A program made the translations under genes and the position numbers. The notes below the pieces were generated by a model. That model did no database searches and was not told the DNA's origin. It saw only the letters and a program-made list of their open reading frames with translations. From NCBI RefSeq assembly GCF_016802725.1, contig NC_052671.1:14651231-14715230 (forward strand): a DNA stretch of 64,000 nucleotides, in the 5' to 3' direction. This DNA is from Solenopsis invicta (Eukaryota; Arthropoda; Insecta; Hymenoptera; Formicidae). Of this stretch, positions 1-13,201 are shown in pieces. Positions within the stretch are counted from its first letter, which is position 1; each line of letters starts with the position of its first letter.

Positions 1-569
1 CGTATCAAAAACAAAATTGCTGTATTGCGTTTTGCACAATGCAAAGATTAGAAGCAATAATGCATTGAGTTAAGCAACATTAAGTATGGTTCGTGAGTAG
101 TAACAGTGATTGTGCGGATTCAAAGCAGTCGAAACAGTTTGACTCTAATAAAGATGTCAAACTATGGCTTACGAAACTTTCGCAATATATTGTGATCACT
201 GTAAGAAGAACCGTTCGTTAGTATGATTACGACGACGAAAGTAACTTACAAGACCAATGATTTAGAACTTACGAAATAAATATTTAAATAATGTAGTGTA
301 GACATTTGAAACTTATTTATGCCCCGATTCACATAATCAAATAAAGTAAGTCTCTAAAATCGTGTATGTCAGAATAATAACACTTGACAAAAAATATTTT
401 TCTTAATCATTTTGAAATGTAACTGTCAAATTATTTAATTATATTGTATAATATATACATTCATATATAAATTGTATAATTATATGAATATATTAAATGT
501 ATATACATGTATTTAGGGAAATCTATTACGATAAATTTCACTGTGTATCAATACACAAACTACAATTTA
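1..569. other. AT-rich non-coding stretch
   Basis: No open frame of note on either strand. The stretch is AT-rich, with an ATATA-rich patch around 435-515. I see no gene, splice-flanked exon or repeat with clear ends before the inverted-repeat element that begins at 570. Confidence 0.6.
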
Positions 570-832
570 CACCGAGAGAAATGTTTGGTGAAATCAACCA
601 AAATTTAGTTAAATAGTGATTAAGTGAATTTTGTAGTTATAATTACTAAATATGTAGTTGTTTTGACCTAACAATTTGTAGCCTTAATCAAACAATTATT
701 TTCATACAACTAATTATAAAAAGTTTCGTTGAATGTAATTAAGTTTTTCATACCAGTAATTATAAAATTCATTTGATCACTATTTAACTATAATAAATTT
801 TAGTTGATCTCACCAAACGATTTTTCTCAGTG
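570..832. mobile_element. MITE with long inverted repeats and TA target duplication
   Basis: A 263-bp non-autonomous DNA transposon. The left end reads CACCGAGAGAAATGTTTGGT and the right end, read on the other strand, begins CACTGAGAAAAATCGTTTGG. The two arms stay alignable for about 75 bp, sharing TTTGGTGARATCAACYAAA and TTAAATAGTGAT words. Each end is directly bordered by the dinucleotide TA, as expected of a Tc1/mariner-type insertion. It has no coding capacity. The superfamily is inferred from the TA target site only. Confidence 0.8.
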
Positions 833-1189
833 TATACTTTATCGTCATGAGCGGAAAATTTGCTTTCTTAGCGAAACTTTGTATTTAAATTCTCTATAAC
901 ATAACTAAAAAGTAAGATATAAATACAGAAAGCATTTTATAAAAAAATACACAATATATTTATGATTTTTGAGACTTTTAAAATAATGTTACTTCTTTTT
1001 ATGTAAAAAAAATTTCAAACGTAGTAAGAAAGCTTTTTTTTGCACATTAAATCTCGGTTATTTCAAAAAATTGACGTGCAAATTTAGTTTGCAGCATTGT
1101 TTTCAGCGTCTAAAAATCTATAAGAAATACCTGGTTTCAAAATAATTTTTGATTGTAAAAAAGTGTGATAGAAATTGTAATTATGCACC
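833..1189. other. AT-rich non-coding gap between two repeats
   Basis: AT-rich sequence between two miniature elements. Stops are frequent in all frames, and I see no gene or structured repeat in it. Confidence 0.6.
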
Positions 1190-1570
1190 TAGAGAAAAAT
1201 TATGTTTAAATTAATAAAATAGTTTCTTCAACTTGGGTTTTTTTTAATTGAAGCGCAAATCTTTAAGAAAACTAAAAATTTATTCGATTTGATCAAGAAA
1301 TGATGTTATTATTAGCCCTTTTTAAAGTAAATAAATTATTTATTCCATTTAAACAAATAATTTTTTAACTCAAAGAAAGTACTGCCAAGAATGTAAGAAG
1401 TAATTTAGTTGTTTTTAAGTAAAGATTCGTGTTGCACAACCAAACTACTTCTTTAATTTGAATGAAAGGAACAACCAAAAAATTTCTTCGAAAAACTTTT
1501 CTTTACCCGTATAGCAATACGCAAATTGCTTCGAAGAAATTTTGTTTTTACTCAAAGAAATTTTTCTCTG
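1190..1570 (+). mobile_element. Dispersed non-autonomous element, copy A
   Basis: A roughly 380-bp repeat whose ends are inverted around AGAGAAAAATT: CTAGAGAAAAATTATG on the left, and CAGAGAAAAATTTC on the right when read on the other strand. A second, diverged copy lies in inverse orientation at 25626-26008. The strongest shared block includes TTTTTAAAGTAAATAAATTA, TTTAAACAAATAATTTTTTA and TAATTTAGTTGTT in the same order and spacing. There is no coding capacity. It is best read as an old DNA-transposon derivative. Confidence 0.65.
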
Positions 1571-3199
1571 AACGTAATAAGAATAACGATATGTGAGAAA
1601 GGACGTTACACGCTAATACGGAGAGCTATCATTTTATAATTGAAATATTGCTCGAGAGATATCTAGCTTTATATGTTATGGTAGATAGAGCGCGGCAGTA
1701 CAATTATTTCCTATTTCGCGTTATCTCCACGCCCTACTTTCTTCTGGCTCGACGCATTTTTCTTGATGCATTCAGCGCAGAATAGATTAGGATCGTCAAC
1801 CAATTACTCGTCGCGTGTCTAGAGGCGGCTATCATCTACCATAGTCATCAGGTGCACATAAAAGAGCTTTTGACTGCTCTTCGTTGTCACTATCGTACCT
1901 CTTCAGCGCGCGTAGTCGTTCGGCGCGGGTAATATTCAATTTCAGACATCTCTCTGCACGCGGCTGGCGCAATTTGCCTGGCCGGCCGCGGAAGAGGGAA
2001 AAACACGAGCAAGAAGAAGGCGCTAGGCGAGAGACAAGCCGTTCTCTCGAGAGCATCGTATACGCGATTTCTTTCCTCCGCGTCGTCGTCTTCGCCTTCG
2101 GCTACCCTCCTCCGCCTACCTCGCCGCCGTTCCTTCCTCCTTCCTCTCGTACCTCGCTCGCAATTCGAAGGGAATTTTACTGCCAAGCCTTTCGTGCCCG
2201 CGTAAACTGCAATAATTGCGAGCGATAGCGTATGCGTTCGCGGTCGTTACGCGAAAACGGTATTAGAGAGGGACGCGAGAAGATGCCGCACCTTCGCGCG
2301 CAGAGGACCAGGTGCTTCTTCGTACCGTTCAGGTACGTCGGACGACGCACGTGAAGGAAACAATGGACGGCGCGCAAGTTGCTCGGAGCGTCCGTCGTCG
2401 ACGACGTCCGCTCGAACGCGAAATAAGCGCGTGCACCGCGTTTTATTGCCGCGTAAAGACCCGGCAGAGCGTCGGCACATAATGCAGCCTACGTACGCGG
2501 CCTGTAACGCGATGGTCATCGAGGTGGATGGGCATGCAGCGTTCACCCAGCACACCGGTGGTGCTGTGCTGCGCGCCGCGGACGAATCCACACCGATGCC
2601 AGATGCGTTACGATCGGCGCGAATGGTGACGGCCTGTCAATTATTGAAATGAGCTAATTATCGGCCCGAGCCGAGCAACGAACAGCTGTACCTCGCGTTA
2701 CACGCGTTGTGTACTTGTATACCTTTGAGAAGGGTGAAATAAAAAAAAGAGATAGAGGGGAAGACTTGAGCGTTAGGACGCTCTCTGGATGTTTACGCGC
2801 AGCGCGTGCTGCATGTCTCGCGTCATTATCCGGTAGCATGCACCGGGTGTTCGACGCGAGTTTGGCACGCTGACGCGGCCGAATTCGGGATTTTCTGAGA
2901 TTAATGACGAGCGCGTGGCCCTCGCAACGTGATCGACATAAAAGTCGGGAGTAATTAATTTTTTGCGACGTAGTCTTTATAACGGTCGCGGCTCGATCGA
3001 GCGTGGCCGATAATATCATTGATTTATGAGGATCTGATATCCGATAACATCGCAGATGCTAAATATGCGATGAAGGCATGGGGATAATTATCTTTCCTTG
3101 TTTGTTAAACTTTCTATCGTAAACCTACATATAATATTGTATTATTTTCGATGTAATTACTAGTAGAAATTGAACCTCATGTCCGTCTAACTATGGAAA
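1571..3199. other. CpG-rich non-coding stretch
   Basis: CpG-dense sequence, most so at about 1890-2640. Several overlapping open frames of 66-121 codons occur on both strands, but they overlap each other, are rich in Arg, Ser and Pro, and show no recognisable domain or splice-flanked exon structure. They are better explained by the scarcity of AT-rich stop codons. The stretch could be a promoter or first-exon CpG region, but nothing in the sequence proves this. Confidence 0.5.
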
Positions 3200-3204
3200 A
3201 GATG

Positions 3205-4010
3205 GAAAAGATGTATACAGAGGTGGCAAAATACACCAAAATTTGTATTTAAATACAAAATACTTTTAAAATATGTATTTAAATATAAGACGTAAAATAC
3301 TCAAAAATTAAATATTTAAAATACAAAATAATATTTGGTAAATACTTTTCCAAATACAAAATACTTTTCTCGAATTTTATTTAAAATTATTCAACGTTAT
3401 TAATCTTTCTTTCTATATATTCTATATTTTTTGTGGAAACTTTGATTTTGATTGAGTTATGATTTGAAAATCGAACTTAGAAACTATTTTAACATTAGAA
3501 GTTATTTAATTTAGTGTATTTATTATTTTGAAAATACTAAATGATGTACCTAAATGATGTACCTAAAAGAGAACTGTGCACTGGAGATGCTAGAGAACTA
3601 ATAAACGTGGCAAATGAAAATCATCTGTCCACTGAACTAGAGGAACACAAAGATGTGTTGTAACAAATAAAAACTTATTTTTCTTTACATCTATCTAAAT
3701 ATACTATAATTATCTAAACTTGCTATGCTCTTATTTTTATCATTGAAAACTACTGTTTAGAACAAGATCATGTTTATCAATAATATTACTATTCACGATA
3801 AGAAAACTATTTTTCTCCTCGTTGGAAGATTCATTTGCCAACTGCCGTATGTGGATTTTTAAATGTATTATATTTACAAATAAAATTCAAAAAATAAAAT
3901 ATTCTCAAAAAGAGTATTTAAATTTAAAGTACAAAAGCTTGTAAAAAATTTATGCAAATACAAAATACAAAATGTATTTCAAATATTGCTTATTCCTGGT
4001 TGTGTCTCAT
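3205..4010. mobile_element. CAAAATAC-rich decayed transposon, possibly hAT-like
   Basis: Both edges are built from repeated words of the type AAATACAAAATACTTTT (3225-3375 and 3895-3985), in opposite senses. The left edge contains CAGAGGTGGCAAAATAC. A terminal GGTGGCAAA-type motif followed by such words is seen in hAT-related insect elements, but the right end, CCAGGAATAAGC on the other strand, does not match it well. I find no convincing 8-bp target duplication. The core holds a 40-codon ORF. Assignment to hAT is tentative; that it is a repeat is likely. Confidence 0.5.
3541..3663 (+). pseudogene. Short relic ORF inside the 3.2-4.0 kb element
   Basis: ATG at 3541 and TAA at 3661 give 40 residues. 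A stop codon lies immediately upstream in frame, so it is not a longer frame cut short here. The product is Glu/Asp/Lys-rich and contains RELCTGDARELINVANENH. A 13-bp direct duplication (AAATGATGTACCT) near the start suggests replication slippage. Its codon use differs from the AT-rich flanks, so it may be a surviving piece of a transposase reading frame. I do not recognise the family. Confidence 0.3.
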
Positions 4011-4575
4011 ATAATGTTTAAGATTATTTATAAAATTATTTAGATAATCAAAAAATACAAATTAATACGCTCGTTTATGTAAATAATAAAATTAATGTAA
4101 AGAAGATGAAACAAAAACAAATTGTTATAAGATGAAAAGAATATATTTAATTAAAAATATTAAAAACAATATACAGGAACATTTCGATTTAACTTAGTCA
4201 TCATAGCCTAATAGATCAAATTATAATTAATGCGCATAACAATATCTAGATAATTATGTAGATGAAGAAATTGCTTTATCTCACCTTTATCTGGATTATT
4301 AGAATGTATATTATCTCCATCTTTATCTTATACCAAAAAAGGTGTTATCTTTTTCAAATTATCAAAGTTAATGTGAGGACAACAGTTACATCACAAAAAC
4401 TGATTATGAATATGCAGCAAATAACTAACCAGAGGTAAGTTAGGAAACTTAATCTAATCAGTAGCCATTTACTAGATTCTGAATCAAATCGACTAGATTT
4501 ATTTCTACCGAAGGAAGCTGCAGATGTGGCAGTTGCAGCAATCATGATAAATCTTACCGTCACGTGACGCAGATT

Positions 4576-4610
4576 TCTCTCTCTCTCTCTCTCTTTCTTT
4601 CTCTTTCTCT
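4576..4610. repeat. (CT)n microsatellite
   Basis: Nearly pure CT dinucleotide run with a few TTT interruptions. Confidence 0.9.
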
Positions 4611-4763
4611 GCGTCGTAAAAGGAGATAGTCCTGACTTTTTCATCCAGGTGATCCAAACGAGGTAAGACATCGTAGGAGACAAGGGATTGAAATCGTTCG
4701 ACTAATGGAAGAAGAGCGAGAGTAGAGAATTGGACGGCGCGGCGGAGGGTGCGCGAGAGCAAA

Positions 4764-4791
4764 GGGGCAAGGGGGGGAGGGAGAGAAAGGG
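4764..4791 (+). other. G-quadruplex motif
   Basis: Four G runs (4, 7, 3 and 3) are separated by loops of 3, 1 and 7 bases, which satisfies the usual G3+N1-7 rule on the plus strand. It lies in a purine-rich tract. Function is unknown. Confidence 0.6.
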
Positions 4792-7700
4792 AAACAGGAG
4801 TTGGTGGAAGAACCTTATTTCGCTCGTTCATCCGCGGGAGTGCAGATTCTTAATAGAATACTCGATGAATGTATTTCTCTTACGAGACTAAGACCGGTTA
4901 GTACCTCGGAGAGCCCGAGGCTGGCGGAAGAGGAGGCGACAGCGAGGGGGTGAGCTACGGCGCGAAGGCTGAAGGGCTGCGGGGGAGGGGTAGGTTCTGA
5001 ACGCGATAATAAATCTGTGCTTAGCTCCGCGACAATGGGCCGGATGGAGGAAACGGAAAGAAGGGTTTAAGCTGCGTCCTACTTACGCTGCGAGGATATT
5101 CTCAAATGGATCGCGCGCCCGAAGAGCGGATTAATCCGCCAGGAAAACGGATTCCGCGAACATTCGGCACGGAGGAGCACGGTCGGGTTTGATTCCCGCG
5201 CTCATACCTCCTCGCAGGCCGCGATATCTCCGCGAGAAATCGGTGAAATGGCCCTCATTCTCTCGTCTTGGTGACAGTGGTGCCAGTTTGCAGAGGAAAA
5301 TCCGAGAGAGCCAAGTCTCTCTCGGAACGTCGATGAGCGGAGGCGCGCGGAGCACCGCGAAGAATTTTATACCACCTCTTGTAATTTGACATAATGTACC
5401 GTCTCTTATAATCTGACATAATAATTTTGAACGGTAAACGCTCCACCTCGGCGAAAGCTTCTTTTTTTTTTTTAAGAGAAAAGTGTTTCCCGTAAATGTG
5501 TATAAAAAGGATCGAGTTGTAGAATTACTGAGGAACGTTATACAAGTTTTGGAAACTGCACGATTTCGCATCTTCCTCCCTTTTTCGCGAGACGGCCGGA
5601 GTTTTCCGCTGGCGCTCGCGGCTACGCCTCGACTTTCCAAGCAGAGCTTGACAGCCGGGAGTGTCACCGCCGCGGCGCATCCAGAAAATGTCGTCGGTTC
5701 GGTGTCACCCTTCCCGAGGCGTGCTCACCTGAGACAGAGGGGATCAAACCTGCATTATACGAACAGATAAGACAAGAACACGTAGAATGCAGGCGACTGT
5801 TGGCCGTCCTTGGCTAGGTCGAGCGTGCGGCCTCGAGCGTGCGGCATTGATTGAGCCGCATCTGTGTACCCTTGAATCTCGACTTTTCTTTAATGCCATT
5901 AAAATCCCGTCTTGAGAGGCCGAACGTTTCCACAACAGGACGCATACCACGCACGCGATCCGGAATCTGTGACAGATTCTCTTAAGTTCTCGGCACCTTT
6001 GAGAAGAGTCACCCGTTTCATTTTCGCGCGCGACCTATAGGTACACATTAAGCATTAAGAGATTGATGTGTGTAATTGTGACCGATGCCGCCGTATCGAG
6101 ACCATATGCTAATTATGAACGGTGTAATAAGTATCATTCGTAATATTGTATATAATTTTCTTGACGTAATGCTACCTGTCTCGCGCGAGCCTGCAGCTTA
6201 TTCGAGTGTTAATCGTCAATCGCGACATGACATTTCATGAAATTGCGGCAAATCATAGGTAGGTATGTATTAAGATTCCACGGGACACCAGGGAAGAGCC
6301 CTGTCTTGTTACCGGTTGGAACCGGTCGATGAGGTACGACAGGTATGTCCGAGAAATGCCGTCAGCCGGCCAGCTGATCCTGGGAACAACGCCCCGCGAC
6401 GATTTCTTGCTGGAATTAGGGCCTCCTTGATTTAAGGCCGACCGACGCGTTTCTCACACCGGTCACTATTTGCAAGGGCATCGGATTCGATCCTTCGATT
6501 TTACCAAGGATTTGTGTGTTTGCATTAACAATTTGATTGCCGCGGCAAATGAAACTAGTGGAGCATAGAACACGAACAATTGATGTAAACAAGGAAGAAG
6601 TACAAATAAATTTAGATTAATTAAAATCAACAGTTGTTTCTTCATATGAAATGTATGCGAAGAGCAATTTTTTAAGTATATGACTTTTTGAAAAATAATT
6701 TTAATAAAATATATTAATTAGCGAATCACATTAAATGTATCAAAATTGTATATTAAGAAAATATGGATTTTGACTGTTAAATAAATTACACAAGTAACAA
6801 TCGGACGATCGGATTTCAGCTGTCATTACTTTTTGACCGCCACGGTTCTCCGCGGCGAACCGGTATCGCAGCGTATAGGCAGGCGATACCGGTGCTCCTT
6901 TTGAGAGGCGATCCGCCGAGCGGTTCCCAAGATCGTGTGTCGATTGGTCGGGATTGTTTGCGAAATTCCTTCGATAGTATTCGATGAATCTATTGAGGCA
7001 CGTCGTCCGCGAGTCCGAGGGACTCGGTATGCCGCTGTCGGTCGTTAGGCGGGTCGCCTTTGCTATTAAGAACCCGCGGGTAAAACCGTCTCGGGAATCC
7101 CCCCTCTCTCTCCCTCAGACGGACCATCACTTAGACGTCCGTCGCGCGGGCGAGTTCTCTCCTTAATTGTTTACGCAATAATTAAGTAAACTTAAGTGTC
7201 CGTCTCTCCGCAAATCGAGTAAAGGTAAGCAAAAAGTCCGGCCGATTCACGAGGCTTTGAAGACGTTCAAATGTCGAGTCTGAGTCCATAGGAAGCTATG
7301 CGATATAAAAGCGAGACACGTAATGCTGCTCGTTCGACGCAGATAAATTATGCCAATTATGTAAAAAATTAGCTGATAGTTTCTCCAAATATTGTTCTTA
7401 ATGAAATTTCTCTAAAAAATAAATGAATAGTCGCGGCAATTTTGTGAAATAATTATAATCAAATATATAAAAAAATGTAGATTTTACTTGTACGAAAAAT
7501 GAAACTGGTTTCGATCGATAATGAGAACGGGAGGGCAGAGTTCCGGCTATTATTATAATATTTTCAGCGAGTCCGAACAAGAGGACCAATTTTCCCTTGC
7601 GGCTTTACGGCGACGCGAAACGCCATTTGCAGGTAATTACAATAGCGAGACGAGTTTATTTCTTGATAGGAGGCACACGCACGTCTCGTTCCTTGGCCAT

Positions 7701-7918
7701 GTGGGACGCGGGTGGTAAATCGGGTGGGTGTGGGCTTCAACGTTCAAACAAATAGGAAGTTTGTTCGCCGGGAGTACAATAGATGGAAACCGAATGATAT
7801 GTCTAACTAAATACGTTACCGTACGCGTATCAAAGGGAGAACCGAACCTTTATGATGGTTTCTGGCTGGCTCGCGTCTCCGCAGTCTACCGCTCACCTTT
7901 CTGTGGTCACGTGTGCAT

Positions 7919-7971
7919 GTACACACGTACACACGCACACACACACACGCACACACACACACATATATATA
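7919..7971. repeat. (AC)n/(AT)n microsatellite
   Basis: Imperfect AC run with CGC interruptions, ending in a short AT run. Confidence 0.9.
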
Positions 7972-9286
7972 CGGATTTTACACGGGCCCGCGTCTTTGTA
8001 CACACAGGCGCACCGATGGTTTCCAGACGTTGCATCAATTGCAAAATTGAAATTTCAGCATCAACAATAATTACCATTGTCAACGCACCGACGCTACTTC
8101 CCTGTTCGTTACCGGATCCGGAGTGGTTCTCATATTGGACCTATCTCAAAAGCTCGATGGCAAAGCTTAATTATTAAATTCGCTTTGCTTTTCAGCGGTC
8201 CATATTGATTCAAGTTGGCTCAAAAATCCTCATACGCTGGACGTTGTTTTATTACTCCGCTTTATGAATTTGATACGTCCTTTGACGTTTTGTACTTGCA
8301 ATTGTATCTTTGCAATGTCATAATCTTAATTTAGCGAAGAGATGGACAACTAACGCCCAATCTACTTTTAATACTATTACCATTTGTTCTTTTCTTTTTT
8401 TGGATTGTTGGATTGATGAAAGAAAGCGGTCACCTCGCCGCACACAATACAGTTTTCACGCTTTATTAAAATACTGATAAATTGGCGACACATATTGAGG
8501 ATCGCTGATCATTTTGAACGTCAGACGGTGGAACCTTGCCTAAAGGTTTGGAAACATCGTGAAATAGGTGGGTGCTCGCGGCAAGGTAGCTCCGTATCAC
8601 CGTTTCCGACGTATTGTCAGTGTGTGTCGCGTGCATTTGCCGTTTCCGGTTTATCCACCGTGTCGACGTTCAGCACCGTCGACGACGCCTCCGCCTATAC
8701 GCTAATATGTCAAAGGCAGACGGGGCAATAAGGACAATTAGCAGAGCCTCTGTAACGCGGCGCTTGTCATCTTCTGGATTCCGCCGTTATTTGGAAAGTA
8801 ACTTCCGTGCTTTCCGCCAGCAGTACATACATACGCGCGTTTGGATAGAGAAAGATGCACTCATGACGCGGAGTGACTTTGGTGTTGATCCTTACGTCGC
8901 ATCGTTCCCACGAAACCCACAGTCTTTGCTCTCTTTTTCTCCACGTTCGTCGCAAGGGGGAATCGGACAATTTCGGAGAGTTTATCCGCAAGTCTGTACC
9001 GAGCAGCATCTCGACCATATGTTGACGGGGGCACGTCAATGTTTCAAGTCCCGTCATTGATCGTGGCGCGATTTCGTGGTAGTGCGGACGCGTAGAGATA
9101 CGGCGAGGGGGGATCGATAAGCTGGTAAACTAATTAGCAGGTTCGCCGACAAAGACGATCTTTCTTCGGTAGCCGCGGCAACCGCGTTCGTCGCCAGGCT
9201 TTTTACATCGGCTTCCTGCCGATGCTTCCCGCTTCCTCCTTCATCGGCCGATTGTCGCCGTCGTGTCTCCGTCCCATTCGGTTCTG

Positions 9287-9290
<4 letters not shown>

Positions 9291-9331
<41 letters not shown>

Positions 9332-9340
9332 CCTCTCTCC
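9291..9340. repeat. (CT)n microsatellite
   Basis: About 50 bp of CT dinucleotides with one TTT interruption. Translation through it creates spurious Ser/Leu or Arg/Glu-repeat frames on both strands. Confidence 0.9.
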
Positions 9341-11785
9341 TCTGGCATCAACGGCAAGGCCGTTTTCTTTTTTCACGTTCCATTTGCTCGCTTTTGTCCC
9401 TAACGCCGCGAAAGGCACGGTTTCCCACGGGAGACTCCTCGAGAGCCACTCTTTTTACCACGTGCACGTAATCGCGTTAACATCGCGCGCGATACATTTA
9501 CGGCCGAGAGCCGCGCTTTTAATCTTGCGGTAATTGCGCGACACTCGGTGTCTATGAAAATTTAGACGGAGAATATTTATGTATCAACAATATTATTTCC
9601 TTCGGAATCTTTGTCTTTTCCCAAGTAGCAAGCTGACGTCGTTAGTCGTCATCTTAACGTCAAAATTTTGTTGAAGACGTACGTTATTTTGACTCTGGAT
9701 CTCCTGATATGTTGTATCGTGAAACTCTTCTCGTATGCGATGAATTGTTAATAAAAGAAACGCGAGGACATGTATGCAGTCTTTCCTTACAGTACAGTTT
9801 CCGATTGTCTTCGACGCCCTTAATGTCGGTCGACAGATGTCGAGCGATCCGCAAGGGAAGGGTTGCCAAGCCAATAAGGGGTGGCCGGAAGATGTATGCG
9901 CTAATAATCGAAGAAAAAAGTGTCCAATGAAAGAAATTTACGGCTGGCACTAATTAAGTAAAAGGGATCCAACCAGTCGTCTCCCTTTTATTCGGTCTCG
10001 CACTCGCTGGCCGCCGCTGGACCGTCCCAGCGGAAGGATTAATTAATTCAGAATATATCAATTAAGAATAAGGTTTGCTTTTCCGCATGGTGACTCTCTC
10101 GCGCCGTCCCTCGTCGCCCCTTCGCTGCGCCTCCTCTTCTATTGCAAATTGGACGTGAAAAATGACGCCTTGATTAATCTCGCTAATTTAAAAACGAAGG
10201 GGTTGCCGCGCCGCGCGGCATCTCGCCGCCCCCCACCCCCGACGTGCCGTTGAGCCGGATAAAAATTCAAGACGCGAAATTGCCAATCAACGGAAGGGTG
10301 GGCGCCGCTGCAGAGGCGAAGGCGTGTGGCGAACCGATTCGCAGCGTACCCGACGGGTAATAACGTTAAAAAATTATCCCTCGTCTGAATTTCATCGGTC
10401 CGCTTCGACGCGCCCGCGCCGCGTTTCGCCGACACTCCGCTCTTTCTTGATTTCTTCAGCCTGCGCCAATTCACAAGAGCTAATGAAGCGAAAGAATGAA
10501 ACATTAAAACGAGGGAATAAAAATATGACTACCGAAAATTTTAACAGTTGGTAGAGCTAGAGGAACGACGATTTATCATCTTCAAAATGTGACGCTCAGC
10601 AATTATTTGCCAGCTGAACTAAAATCGATTGACCTGAAATCAAAATGTGACACGTCTTCTTTTATCCACTACTTCGTAATAGCAGCGACGCAGCGATATT
10701 ATCCATGATATATTTGGAACAATATAATTGTTAAACGACGTTAAACTTGCAATGGTCGAACAGGTCGTGAAATTTTTTACTCGCTTTTGCAATTAACCCT
10801 TGTTTGTCAACGTCAGATTTTACAATTAAGCTACTTTAGATTTCTAACTTTAGAACGACCGTAAGAAATTCACGCATTTTTAACTTGAAAGGAGCTCACA
10901 TGAATATATTCTAAATTGCAGAGATCCTCTCTCATCGGAGTTCTGTAGTAAACTAAATAAAAGTTAATTGAGTAAATGAAGATTTATTCGCAATGAAACG
11001 AAGTTGTCGCATAAAGTGCGAGAAGTAAGACTGTGTGGAAAGTGTAAAATACGATTCTCCGGGGTATTCGGACGCCATCCGCCATTGTTTAATAAGACAC
11101 CGGACTACCGAGCTGAATGCGAGGAAGGGTTGAGCACGTCGGAGCGAAGTAATTAAAGAATGTACCGCGATAAAATAATATTGGCTACAAATTGCGTCGT
11201 GCTCAACCCTTTTCGTTTTCTTTCTTCTCTTTTTTTTTATATGAGATATAAAATTTTATTTGCCTTTTCCCCGTATTCCGGGTCCATTCTTTCTTCCCTC
11301 CGCCCGGACAGCGGTTCTCACTTAAAGGATATTTACTCGTCCATATCTTCATTTGCATTAGGAACAAATCTTAATCTGGAAATAACCGCCTTAACTAAGA
11401 CGCACTTTCATTGCTCTGACGGGGCTCACCCGCATTAACCGCTATTTTAATTTATTCCACGCAAATGAGAAGATTTATAATTATCTTCATAATTGCGCTT
11501 AATGCAGCTTAACATACAATGACGAGGTATACAAGCTGTTTTATTTATTACCGCGACCGTCTAGGCACGAAAAAAACGTATTCCCCTTAAAATTACTACA
11601 ATAATGAACTATAATATACGCAGTGATTCACAATTAAAATGTTAGAGTCGCATCCACGAGACGTGAATATACTTCGCGTTGATTATGTGTTTCATTGCGT
11701 CGAAGCAACAGTCGTGCCACTTACTGTACGCGGGTGTGCGCATACCTTGATGGCTACCTACATATATCTAAAAGATACAGGTAGG

Positions 11786-11787
<2 letters not shown>

Positions 11788-11828
<41 letters not shown>
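11788..11828. repeat. (AT)n microsatellite
   Basis: Pure AT dinucleotide run of about 40 bp. Confidence 0.9.
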
Positions 11829-11835
<7 letters not shown>

Positions 11836-13175
11836 CAGCCTCTGGGCGTCCGCTCGTTTTCATCCCGGCAAGGCGACGGAAACGTTATGCAAATGGGTTT
11901 TTGCGGGGAGAACTTTCGTCGGCAACGTGAGGAAAGACAGAGAGAAAGGATAAAGAGGAGCGGGGGGGATACTCAGCGGGGTTGAAGCGGGGCGAATCAG
12001 TCTCCTCCCGTCTTCTCCCGCGCCGCGGGATCGGCCAAGAGAGTCCGGATCATTTTTACCGAAATTAAATCGAAAATTAGACTCGCATTAAAATGCGCTC
12101 TCGATAGGGCTTGCTCGCCCGAATCGCCGGTGGCTGAGCAAGCGGAGACGGTGCTCGTGCCCAGGAGCGAGGAGGAGGTTCGTGAGGAGCGGCCGCGAGG
12201 TAACCGAGACGAGGACGCGAGGATGCGCAGGGGACGAGGAACGGAGGAAGACAGATAGAGGTAGACGGAGGAAGCTTCGGGGGTTTAAACCGAAGGAATT
12301 CCTTGCTCATGCAAATCGGAGATTCGTAGGAGTCGGAGAGGAGAGACGGGATTGTACGAGTTAATCAGGAGCCGCTCACGCGGAAGCTCTGGCGGAAGGG
12401 AGTGGTTGAGAGCCGCTGCGAAGTAAGAGAACGTAAGGGGGCATTGGGGATCCGGGACGTTCTTCGGATTTTCGATCGCGGTCCAGACTCGTCGAGGGAT
12501 TTCCGGCTTGTCTTGAAACACTTTTACAAAAACTCGAGGCCGCGGTGCGCCTCGACAAATTCGCGCGATAGAGCAATTAATTTAAATTTTAAATCGAATT
12601 TTGTCATACTTTTGTCAACCGAATCCGTCGAGTAAGCCGATAATGTAAACATTAAAGGCGCAAGACGTTGGGACGGAGGGCAGAGGGAGGGGGAAGAATA
12701 AGAAGGCGGACAAAATGAAAAAAGTTCGCTCACGCGCAATCGCGTATAAATCAGGGTGGTTAATAAGTAAAAGCAAAGGGTTAGGCTTCCATGGTGATGC
12801 TGAGTTTAGTAGGAGGTACGGGGGATGCGCTTACGGGGGTTGGATCTGCACCAGGTCCAATTTACGATTCATTTCGTCGAAACGGCCGCCACCGTCGGTG
12901 CGCCTTATATCGCCATTTTACCGATCTGAATAATTAATTTTAATAACGAATTTCTATCCGCCAACCCCCCACCGAACGCCGTGCCCCCTCGTCGAACTCG
13001 GCTACTAACCGCTCCCGCCGCGCTCGTTCCTCCGTGGAAGCGGTGGAAGCGGATGAGGAAAACTCCTGCCTCGGACGTTTGACGTAAAGCCTCTATTGTC
13101 GGATACATTTTTAATCGGCGAGGGAGGCAGGCGAGCGCGCGGCTCACGATCCGCCCGCAGCTTTTCTGATACATT

Positions 13176-13201
13176 CCCCCTCCCCTCTCCCCTCCCCTCC
13201 C
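13176..13201 (-). other. G-quadruplex motif on the minus strand
   Basis: Consecutive C runs of 5, 4, 4, 4 and 3 on the plus strand, separated by T or TCT, make a strong G4 motif on the minus strand and a potential i-motif on the plus strand. Function is unknown. Confidence 0.6.

Larger units (their letters stand above)
4011..9290. other. Non-coding region, AT-rich then CpG-rich
   Basis: 4011-4560 is AT-rich and featureless. 4620-6500 is CpG-rich, with purine-rich strands. 6540-6800 and 7330-7500 are AT-rich. The remainder is GC-balanced, with words such as TTAATTA and ATTA. Frames here, including 178 codons at 5131-5667 (minus) and about 149 codons at 7728-8177 and 8614-9060 (plus), overlap other frames and include simple-sequence translation. 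None shows a domain. I see no exon that I could support. Confidence 0.5.

Noticed and set aside
5180..5215. GGGTTTGATTCCCGC resembling a tRNA T arm
   Set aside because: There is no A box or matching D, anticodon and acceptor stems at the required spacing.
5131..5667. 178-codon open frame on the minus strand
   Set aside because: Crosses a poly-A/T run translated as Lys repeats, overlaps several other frames and has no recognisable motif.
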